Assembly (NCBI GenBank): GCA_014377455.1
Contig: JACMPO010000222.1
Span: 1-40,361, forward strand
DNA: 40,361 nt
Direction of reading: 5' to 3'
Origin: Flavobacterium sp.
GTDB lineage: Bacteria > Bacteroidota > Bacteroidia > Flavobacteriales > Flavobacteriaceae
Made by a program: the position numbers and the translations under genes. The notes under the pieces are model-generated. The model searched no databases. It saw nothing but the letters and a program-made list of their open reading frames with translations, and was not told where the DNA came from. This document shows, in pieces, positions 27,165 to 33,514 of the stretch; the first letter of the stretch is position 1, and every line of letters starts with the position of its first letter.

Positions 27165-27645
27165 AAGTCTTAAAGTCGAAAGTCAAATGTTTTAAAGTCC
27201 TTAAAAATCAAAAATGTCGTAATAACTATTTTTGACTTTAGACTTTAGACTTTTAAACTTTACGACTCGATTCTAAATATTTAATAAAACCACTTAACAG
27301 TTTTGATATTTCTGTAACTGATTCTAATAGTTCACCATACTCTTGTTTTGTAATATATTCTAAATCAAATGCCAGATATATTTGGGAACGGACTTCACCA
27401 GCAGATGCTTTCGCAACATATAAAAAATAAATAAATTCTTTATCTGTATTTCTTTCAAATCCTTCAGCGATGTTAGAAGAAATTGATATTGATGCGCGTC
27501 TTATTTGTCTAACTAAATCAAAGTCCTTCTTAAAGCTTGGGTTTTCGGTTACAAGATAAATTCTTTTATTAAAAACCCTCGATTTTTGCCAAGAATTAAT
27601 TTCTTCAAATGATTTAAAATTCGCCATCTTTCGACTTTAAGACTT
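27165..27645. mobile_element. Putative 481-bp element 1: four-helix-bundle gene with 18-bp terminal inverted repeats
   Basis: Ends are an exact 18-bp inverted repeat: AAGTCTTAAAGTCGAAAG at 27165-27182 and its complement at 27628-27645. Between them lie a 125-codon ORF (27253-27627) and an array of GACTTTA-type 7-mers (27234-27254). The ORF's ATG abuts one terminal repeat, and its stop codon overlaps the last 7-mer. The element lies between sufC and sufD. No clear target duplication or transposase is present. The mobile nature is inference. Confidence 0.5.
27253..27627 (-). CDS. Four-helix-bundle protein (23S rRNA IVP/S23-like), inside the suf operon
   Basis: A 124-residue protein of the small four-helix-bundle family (S23/IVP). 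NSWQKSRVFNKRIYLVTENPSFKKDFDLVRQIRRASISISSNIAEGFERNTDKEF contains the family hallmark RQIRRASxSIxSNIAEG. Helices 3-4 follow (LYVAKASAGEVRSQIYLA ... LLESVTEISKLLSGFIKYL). Function is not established; relatives occur as ORFs in 23S intervening sequences and as Avd in diversity-generating retroelements. It starts one base after a repeat array that itself encodes the end of sufC, and its stop lies in another copy of the same word. It looks like cargo of a small repeat-bounded insertion. Confidence 0.93.
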   Translation of the reverse strand: MANFKSFEEINSWQKSRVFNKRIYLVTENPSFKKDFDLVRQIRRASISISSNIAEGFERNTDKEFIYFLYVAKASAGEVRSQIYLAFDLEYITKQEYGELLESVTEISKLLSGFIKYLESSRKV

Positions 27646-28401
27646 TTGACTTTCGACTACTTCACTTTTAATCCAATCATAACCTTTTTCTTCCAACTCG
27701 TAGGCCAATTCTTTACCGCCTGATTTTACGATTTTTCCATCCATTAAAACATGAACGAAATCGGGAATTATATAATCTAACAATCGTTGATAATGTGTAA
27801 TTACCAAGACTGCATTATTTTCGTTTTTTAATTTATTTACGCCATTTGCGACGATTCGCAGTGCATCAATATCCAAACCTGAATCGGTTTCGTCCAGAAT
27901 TGCGAGTTTTGGTTCGAGCATTGCCATTTGAAAAATTTCGTTACGTTTTTTTTCACCACCAGAAAATCCCTCGTTTAACGAACGTGACAGAAATTTTCTA
28001 TCAATTTCTAATAATTCTGATTTTTTACGAATTAATTTCAGCATTTCATTGGCTGGCATGTCTTCTTTTCCGTTGGCTTTTCGAGTTTCATTAATCGATG
28101 TTTTGATAAAATTAGTAACTGAAACCCCTGGAATTTCTACCGGATATTGAAACGACAAGAAAACTCCTTTGTGTGCACGTTCTTCAACCGAAAACTCGGA
28201 TATATCTTCGCCTTCCAAAAAGATTTCACCATCAGTAACTGTATAATTTTCGTTTCCAGCAATAATGGAGGAAAGCGTAGATTTCCCAGCACCATTTGGT
28301 CCCATTATAGCGTGAACTTCTCCTGCATTTATCTGCAAATTAATTCCTTTTAATATTTCTTTGTCTTCAACTGAAGCGTGTAAATTTTTTATTGATAACA
28401 T
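27637..28401 (-). CDS. sufC: SufC ABC-type ATPase of the SufBCD complex
   Basis: A 254-residue ATPase. Walker A GPNGAGKS is at 34-41, the ABC signature FSGGE at 146-150 (with the SufC-typical FSGGEKKRNE), Walker B LAILDE at 166-171, and SGLDIDAL follows. It drives conformational change of SufB/SufD during cluster assembly. Oddity: the last residues (VVESQKS) and the stop codon are encoded by the GTCGAAAGTCAAAAGTC repeat array of element 1, so the native C-terminus has apparently been replaced. The start is directly before the 8-mer array of element 2. Confidence 0.96.
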   Translation of the reverse strand: MLSIKNLHASVEDKEILKGINLQINAGEVHAIMGPNGAGKSTLSSIIAGNENYTVTDGEIFLEGEDISEFSVEERAHKGVFLSFQYPVEIPGVSVTNFIKTSINETRKANGKEDMPANEMLKLIRKKSELLEIDRKFLSRSLNEGFSGGEKKRNEIFQMAMLEPKLAILDETDSGLDIDALRIVANGVNKLKNENNAVLVITHYQRLLDYIIPDFVHVLMDGKIVKSGGKELAYELEEKGYDWIKSEVVESQKS

Positions 28402-28405
28402 AATT

Positions 28406-28826
28406 AATTTGGAAATTTGATAATTTGGAAATTTGGAAATTCCAAGTTTATTTTTGTTTAAATGTTATTATTATTTTATTGACTATTCGTGATATATTAT
28501 TTATTTGTTCAATTAATTCATCTGTGTTTGGATAGTTTTCTGAAAATTTACAAAGTTCCAACCAATATATTGTTTCTTCTATTTCTTTTGCAGCAATTTT
28601 AAATTTATGAATGAAATCTGCTTTACTTTCTGCGTTTTGTGCTTCTCTTATATTTGCTCCAACTGATGTTCCAGATTTTAAGAGTTGATTTGCAATTACA
28701 AACTTTTTGGCCAACTGCAAATCTTCGCAATACTTAACAATTCCTAATGCAAATTAAAACGTTAATTTTATAATGACATTTTCCTTTGCTTCCATTTTCA
28801 AATTTTCAAATTAGCTTATTTTCAAA
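28406..28826. mobile_element. Putative 421-bp element 2: decayed four-helix-bundle gene between inverted octamer arrays
   Basis: Left end: AATTTGGA, AATTTGAT, AATTTGGA, AATTTGGA (28406-28437, exact 8-bp period, then AATTCC). Right end, read on the minus strand: four units in the same register, AATTTGAA, AATAAGCT, AATTTGAA, AATTTGAA (28795-28826). The two 32-bp arrays are inverted and match at 26 of 32 positions by eye. Between them is a family gene broken by a stop. The right end touches the sufB stop codon, and the left end lies 4 nt from the sufC start. Mobility is inferred. Confidence 0.5.
28448..28795 (-). pseudogene. Four-helix-bundle (23S IVP-like) gene with in-frame stop codon
   Basis: From the ATG at 28795 the frame reads MEAKENVIIKLTF-stop-FALGIVKYCED..., then continues open to 28448 (LLKSGTSVGANIREAQNAESKADF... 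EETIYWLEL). The motif SGTSVGANIREAQ identifies the S23/IVP-like family. Intact relatives of this subgroup begin with a short lead, then a (S/T)FxFALxIVxxY segment, so the TAA at 28754-28756 sits inside conserved helix 1 and the full 115-codon frame matches the family length. The downstream fragment could only start at a rare TTG (28720). Read as a nonsense-mutated passenger; a sequencing error at that codon or re-initiation is possible. Confidence 0.75.
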
Positions 28827-30272
28827 TTACCCAACCGAACCTTCAAGCGAAATCTCAAGTAATTTTTGAGCTTCCACGGCAAATTCCATTGGAAGTTTGT
28901 TCAAAACCTCTTTACTGAAACCATTTACGATTAACGCGATAGCTTTTTCGGTTGGAATTCCTCTTTGGTTGCAATAGAAAACCTGATCTTCACCAATTTT
29001 ACTTGTTGTTGCTTCATGCTCGATTTTGGCAGAAGTATTTTTACTTTCGATATACGGAAAAGTGTGCGCACCGCAATTATTTCCCATTAAAAGTGAATCG
29101 CATTGTGAAAAATTTCTAGCATTATCGGCATTTGCTCCAATTCGGACCAAACCACGATAACTGTTTTGTGATTTTCCAGCCGAAATTCCTTTAGAAATAA
29201 TAGTCGATTTGGTGTTTTTTCCGATGTGAATCATCTTCGTTCCAGTATCGGCTTGTTGAAAATTATTAGTAACCGCAATCGAATAAAACTCTCCAATTGA
29301 ATTATCGCCTTTCAAAATTACTGATGGATATTTCCAAGTAATTGCCGAACCAGTTTCTACTTGTGTCCAAGAAATTTTCGCATTTTTCTCGCAAATTCCT
29401 CTTTTGGTAACAAAGTTATAAACGCCACCTTTCCCTTCTTTATTTCCTGGATACCAATTTTGTACGGTAGAATATTTTATTTCGGCATTTTCCATAGCAA
29501 TAAGTTCTACACACGCTGCATGCAATTGATTTTCGTCACGACTTGGAGCCGTACAACCTTCAAGATAAGAAACATAACTTCCTTCATCGGCAATTAAAAG
29601 TGTTCTTTCAAATTGACCAGTTCCAGCCTGATTGATACGGAAATACGTTGATAATTCCATTGGGCAACGAACACCTTTTGGGATATAACAAAAACTTCCA
29701 TCCGAAAAAACGGCTGCGTTTAACGAAGCATAATAATTATCTTTTTGCGGAATTACAGTTCCTAAATATTTTCGAACTAATTCTGGATGTTCTTTTATAG
29801 CTTCAGAAATCGAACAGAAAATGATTCCTTTTTCGTTCAACGTTTTTTTGAAAGTGGTTGCAACCGAAACCGAATCGACAACAATATCCATAGCAATATT
29901 GTTCATCATTTTTTGCTCGTCAACATTAATTCCTAGCTTTTTGTACATAGCCAAAAGTTCAGGATCAACATCGTCTAATGTTTTGTTTGGATCGGCTTTT
30001 TTAGGTGCAGAATAATAGGAAATTGCTTGAAAATCGGGTTTTTCATAAGAAACATTTGCCCATTCGGGTTCGGTCATTTCTTGCCAAGCTCGAAACGCTT
30101 CCAGTCGCCAATCGGTCATCCATTGTGGTTCGTCTTTTTTCTTAGAAATCGCACGTACAATATCTTCATTTAACCCAATAGGAAACGTTTCAGAATCTAA
30201 ATCGGTGTAGAATCCGTATTCATATTCTTTAGTTTCTAGTTCTATTTTTAAATCGTCTTCTGTGTATTTCAT
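28827..30272 (-). CDS. sufB: SufB Fe-S cluster scaffold protein
   Basis: A 481-residue SufB, typical length. [63 protein letters not shown] and [16 protein letters not shown] are diagnostic, and the late [15 protein letters not shown]...[15 protein letters not shown] carries conserved Cys/His/Glu of the SufB-SufD interface. It assembles the nascent cluster with SufC and SufD. It lies second in the operon, after the IscA-like gene, across a 78-nt spacer holding a gene-less copy of the AAAGTC-type repeat. Immediately downstream is element 2, whose array begins at its stop codon. Confidence 0.97.
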   Translation of the reverse strand: MKYTEDDLKIELETKEYEYGFYTDLDSETFPIGLNEDIVRAISKKKDEPQWMTDWRLEAFRAWQEMTEPEWANVSYEKPDFQAISYYSAPKKADPNKTLDDVDPELLAMYKKLGINVDEQKMMNNIAMDIVVDSVSVATTFKKTLNEKGIIFCSISEAIKEHPELVRKYLGTVIPQKDNYYASLNAAVFSDGSFCYIPKGVRCPMELSTYFRINQAGTGQFERTLLIADEGSYVSYLEGCTAPSRDENQLHAACVELIAMENAEIKYSTVQNWYPGNKEGKGGVYNFVTKRGICEKNAKISWTQVETGSAITWKYPSVILKGDNSIGEFYSIAVTNNFQQADTGTKMIHIGKNTKSTIISKGISAGKSQNSYRGLVRIGANADNARNFSQCDSLLMGNNCGAHTFPYIESKNTSAKIEHEATTSKIGEDQVFYCNQRGIPTEKAIALIVNGFSKEVLNKLPMEFAVEAQKLLEISLEGSVG

Positions 30273-30292
30273 TTTTTTTTTCTTAGAGTTTG

Positions 30293-30345
30293 AAAGTCAA
30301 AAGTCAAAAGTCAACAAAATTATTACGCCTTGAGGACTTTAGACC
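30293..30345. repeat. Gene-less relic of the element-1 repeat upstream of sufB
   Basis: AAAGTC 7-mers at 30293-30298, 30299-30305 and 30306-30312, then TTATTACG (30320-30327) and GGACTTTA (30334-30341). The same order (AAAGTC units, TTATTACG, GGACTTTA) occurs on the minus strand downstream of the element-1 gene: GACTTT units 27234-27254, TTATTACG 27218-27225, GGACTTTA 27193-27200. The two spacers are therefore related, but this one has no gene. Confidence 0.65.
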
Positions 30346-30350
30346 TTCGA

Positions 30351-30680
30351 TTAAAGAGAAAAACTTTCTCCACAACCACAAGTTCTAATCGCGTTAGGAT
30401 TATTAAATACAAATCCTTTTCCATTTAATCCGCCTGAAAATTCTAAAATTGTTCCTGCTAAATACAGGAACGATTTTTTTTCTACTGCTATTTTGACAGA
30501 ATTATCTTCAAATATTTTATCGTTTTCGCCTATTTCTTTGTCAAATTTTAATTCATACGACAAACCCGAACAACCACCACTTTTTACGCCAACTCTAACG
30601 TAATCTTTGGATACATCAAATCCGTCATCGGACATCATTTCAACGATTTTCTTTCTTGCAATGTCAGATACTTTTATCAT
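30351..30680 (-). CDS. HesB/IscA/SufA-type Fe-S carrier protein
   Basis: A 109-residue A-type carrier with all three cluster-ligating cysteines: C37 (KSGGCSGLSYE), C101 and C103 (RTCGCGESFSL at the C-terminus). These proteins receive clusters from the SufBCD scaffold and pass them to apo-proteins. It is the first gene of the operon, preceding sufB by 78 nt, and its upstream region carries a good promoter and a striking triple half-site. SufA, IscA and ErpA cannot be told apart by reading; context favours SufA. Confidence 0.95.
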   Translation of the reverse strand: MIKVSDIARKKIVEMMSDDGFDVSKDYVRVGVKSGGCSGLSYELKFDKEIGENDKIFEDNSVKIAVEKKSFLYLAGTILEFSGGLNGKGFVFNNPNAIRTCGCGESFSL

Positions 30681-30683
30681 TAT

Positions 30684-30705
30684 CTAAATTAATTTAGTCT
30701 AAATT
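30684..30705. promoter_or_regulatory. Candidate operator: three 7-bp half-sites at the suf operon start
   Basis: CTAAATT (30684-30690), its complement AATTTAG (30691-30697), one base, then CTAAATT again (30699-30705). This makes two overlapping perfect palindromes between the -7 box and the start codon of the IscA-like gene, a position suited to a repressor. The regulator is unknown; in an AT-rich genome some palindromes arise by chance. Confidence 0.45.
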
Positions 30706-30710
30706 ACATA

Positions 30711-30742
30711 CAAAGATATTACATTAATATTTTTCTAGGCAA
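30711..30742 (-). promoter_or_regulatory. Candidate promoter of the IscA-like-sufBCD operon
   Basis: Minus strand TTG (30740-30742), 21-nt spacer, TATCTTTG (30711-30718), matching Bacteroidota consensus. Start of transcription would fall near 30704, inside the triple half-site, about 25 nt before the ATG. Confidence 0.5.
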
Positions 30743-30792
30743 TCTATAACATTATAATAACACATTTTTAGATAGAAAAAACTGATTTAAAC

Positions 30793-30821
30793 TTGAATTT
30801 CTTTTTAGATTTTTATTTTTG
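30793..30821 (+). promoter_or_regulatory. Candidate promoter of the MBL-fold hydrolase gene
   Basis: TTG (30793-30795), 18-nt spacer, TATTTTTG (30814-30821), a good match to the -33/-7 consensus, 20 nt before the ATG at 30842. It is divergent from the suf promoter in the 161-nt intergenic region. Confidence 0.5.
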
Positions 30822-30841
30822 TGAAATAAACTTTATTTGAA

Positions 30842-31702
30842 ATGAAATTATACCCAATAGAAACTGGAAATTTTAAGTTAGATGGTGGCGCAATGTTTGG
30901 AGTTGTACCCAAGACTATTTGGAATAAGACCAATCCCGCTGACGAGAATAATTTGATAGATCTTGCTGCACGATGTCTTTTAATTGAAGATGGAAAACAG
31001 TTGATTTTAATTGATACTGGAATGGGTAATAAACAATCTGATAAATTTTTTGGCTATTATTCGCTTTGGGGAAATTTCTCGTTAGATAAATCTCTAGCTA
31101 AATATGGTTTTCATAGAGACGATATAACTGATGTTTTTATGACTCATTTGCATTTTGATCATTGTGGCGGTGGCGTAAATTGGAATAAAAATAAAACAGG
31201 TTATGAAGTGGCGTTTAAAAATGCTAAATTTTGGACTAATGAAAACCATTGGAATTGGGCAACAAAACCAAACAACAGAGAAAAAGCGTCTTTTTTGTCA
31301 GAAAATATACTTCCAATTCAAGAAAGCGGACAATTGAGTTTTATCAAAATGCCAAATGATGATTTTCAAGAAAAATCAGAATTAGATTTTGGAATTTTCT
31401 ACGTAAACGGCCATACCGAAAAAATGATGATACCACACATTCAATATCAAGATAAAACCATTGTTTTTTGTGCCGATTTAATTCCAACAGCTGGACATTT
31501 GCCTTTGCCATACGTTATGGGTTATGATACAAGACCATTATTGACAATGCCAGAGAAATCTAAATTTTTAATGAATTGCGCTGAAAATAATTTTTATTTA
31601 TTTTTAGAACACGATGCGCATAACGAAATTATTACAGTTGAAAAAACAGAAAAAGGGATTCGCTTAAAAGAAGTTTTTAGCTGTAACGATATCTTAATCT
31701 AA
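30842..31702 (+). CDS. Metallo-beta-lactamase-fold hydrolase
   Basis: A 286-residue cytosolic MBL-fold enzyme. The dinuclear metal motif H102-L-H104-F-D106-H107 is intact, with H191 (VNGHTEK), D212 (CADLIP) and H257 (LEHDAHNE) as the remaining ligands. The layout resembles lactonase/MBL-fold quinolinase-like hydrolases, but substrate is not readable. It lies alone between the divergent suf promoter and the subtilase gene, 67 nt upstream of the latter. Confidence 0.92.
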   Translation: MKLYPIETGNFKLDGGAMFGVVPKTIWNKTNPADENNLIDLAARCLLIEDGKQLILIDTGMGNKQSDKFFGYYSLWGNFSLDKSLAKYGFHRDDITDVFMTHLHFDHCGGGVNWNKNKTGYEVAFKNAKFWTNENHWNWATKPNNREKASFLSENILPIQESGQLSFIKMPNDDFQEKSELDFGIFYVNGHTEKMMIPHIQYQDKTIVFCADLIPTAGHLPLPYVMGYDTRPLLTMPEKSKFLMNCAENNFYLFLEHDAHNEIITVEKTEKGIRLKEVFSCNDILI

Positions 31703-31769
31703 TGTTAATCATTTTTAAATTATTATAAAACCAATTACTTTAGTCCAATTTTTAACAAAATTCTTATTT

Positions 31770-33365
31770 ATGAAATCGTTTAAACCATTATTTATCACTG
31801 CTGTTTTAGCAATTGCTTTGTCGAGTTGTAACTCGGTAAAAGCACCAGTTATGTCAACAAACCCAGCTAATATTGACAAAACTCCCTTAAAAACTACACC
31901 TATAAAAGAGTCCGATTTAAAACGATGGAGCGATTTAGATTTGGTTAAAGATACCATTCCTGGAATGAGTATTGACAAAGCATATAAAGAATTACTTAAA
32001 GGCAAAAAAAGTACCCCAATAATTGTTGGAATTGTTGATTCTGGACTAGACATAGATCATGAAGACTTAAAAGGGAAAATTTGGATCAATAAAAAAGAAA
32101 TTCCAGGTAACAAAATTGATGATGATAAAAACGGATACGTAGATGATGTTCACGGTTGGAATTTTCTTGGAGATGCTACAAACGAAAATTTAGAGCTTAC
32201 TAGAATCGTTAAAAAAGGTGATGATGGAAGCGAAAGTTACAAAGTAGCTAAAGCAGAATTAGACAAACAATTAGATGATTTAACAAAACAGAAACCGCAA
32301 GTTGACATGATTGTTGCAGCAGACAAAGGAGTGAAGGACTTTCTGAAAAAGCAAGTTTATACTATTGATGATTTGAAAAAAATTGTCACTACAGATGCAG
32401 CTTTAAACAGAAGCAAAATGATCATGACTAGCATAGCAACTCAGGCTGGCGAAGGATTTCAAGACGAAATAAAAGGTTATTCTAAGCAAGTTTATGATCA
32501 ATTAAACTACAATTTAAATGTAAATTTTAATGGTCGAAAAACAGGCGATAATCCAGACAATATGGATTCTAAATTTTACGGAAACGGAAATGTAAAAGGT
32601 CCAGATGTGGAAGATGCGCTTCATGGCACTCACGTTTCGGGAATTATAGCTCAAATAAGAGGAAATAATCTTGGAGGCGACGGAATAGTTGCAAATAATG
32701 TGCAAATAATGGCAGTTAGAGCAGTTCCAAATGGTGATGAGTATGATAAAGATATCGCTTTAGCTATAAGATATGCCGTAGATAATGGTGCAAAAGTAAT
32801 AAACGGAAGTTTTGGTAAAGATTATTCTCCTCATAAAGAGTGGGTTTGGGATGCTATAAAATATGCTGAAAGTAAAGATGTATTAATTGTACATGCCGCA
32901 GGAAATGATGCTAAAGATATTGATTCAGAACCTAATTTTCCAACTGATGAAAATAATGGAGTTGAAATAGCAGATAATTTATTAACGATAGGGGCTTTAA
33001 ACTTTGAATATGGTTCAAAACTTGTAGCTAGTTTTTCAAATTTTGGACAAAAAAATGTTGATGTTTTTGCACCAGGAGTAAAAATTTTTGCCACCGTTCC
33101 AAATAATAAATATGTGTATGAACAAGGGACTTCAATGGCATCTCCAAATGCTGCTGGAGTAGCAGCTTTAGTACGTTCGTATTATCCAAAACTAAGTGCC
33201 TCACAAGTAAAACACATCTTGATGGATTCTGGAACTGCAATTTCTACCAATGTAAGTGTTGGAGAAGCCAAAGACACTAAGTCGTTTTCGACAATTTCGA
33301 AATCTGGAAAAATAGTAAACGCTTACAACGCTTTATTAATGGCAGAACAAATGTCAAAAAAATAA
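31770..33365 (+). CDS. Subtilisin-like S8 serine peptidase, lipoprotein
   Basis: A 531-residue exported peptidase. The lipoprotein signal ends ALSSC (Cys20). The catalytic triad is D90 (GIVDSGLDIDHEDL), H285 (HGTHVSGI) and S455 (GTSMASPN), with oxyanion N379 (HAAGND). Between the Asp and His motifs is a ~150-residue helical insert (about 131-275, rich in Lys/Asp), much longer than in classical subtilisins but familiar in this Bacteroidota group. A Cys20 anchor and no T9SS C-terminal domain imply lipidation and inner- or outer-membrane tethering. A terminator follows. Confidence 0.93.
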   Translation: MKSFKPLFITAVLAIALSSCNSVKAPVMSTNPANIDKTPLKTTPIKESDLKRWSDLDLVKDTIPGMSIDKAYKELLKGKKSTPIIVGIVDSGLDIDHEDLKGKIWINKKEIPGNKIDDDKNGYVDDVHGWNFLGDATNENLELTRIVKKGDDGSESYKVAKAELDKQLDDLTKQKPQVDMIVAADKGVKDFLKKQVYTIDDLKKIVTTDAALNRSKMIMTSIATQAGEGFQDEIKGYSKQVYDQLNYNLNVNFNGRKTGDNPDNMDSKFYGNGNVKGPDVEDALHGTHVSGIIAQIRGNNLGGDGIVANNVQIMAVRAVPNGDEYDKDIALAIRYAVDNGAKVINGSFGKDYSPHKEWVWDAIKYAESKDVLIVHAAGNDAKDIDSEPNFPTDENNGVEIADNLLTIGALNFEYGSKLVASFSNFGQKNVDVFAPGVKIFATVPNNKYVYEQGTSMASPNAAGVAALVRSYYPKLSASQVKHILMDSGTAISTNVSVGEAKDTKSFSTISKSGKIVNAYNALLMAEQMSKK

Positions 33366-33384
33366 AATAGTTAAAAAAATATCG

Positions 33385-33429
33385 AGTAATCCATAATTCT
33401 TATTCTAAGTTTTATGGATTGCTTTTTTT
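33385..33429 (+). terminator. Intrinsic terminator after the subtilase gene
   Basis: A 12-bp stem (33385-33396 with 33412-33423, one G-T pair, core AATCCATAA/TTATGGATT) followed by TTTTTT, 20 nt after the stop codon. The remainder of the 149-nt gap to PorW/SprE is AT-rich. Confidence 0.88.
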
Positions 33430-33514
33430 AAAAAAAGTCCATTTGTTTTACACTTATAAAAAAGAAACGTATTTTTACCAGTTAATTATATTTAAATCAG
33501 CATTTTTACGTTAA

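Noticed and set aside
27253..28795. Diversity-generating retroelement suggested by Avd-like four-helix-bundle proteins
   Set aside because: No reverse transcriptase and no template/variable repeat pair is visible in the window.
27253..28795. 23S rRNA intervening sequence, the classic location of S23/IVP genes
   Set aside because: Flanking genes are sufB, sufC and sufD; no rRNA is present.
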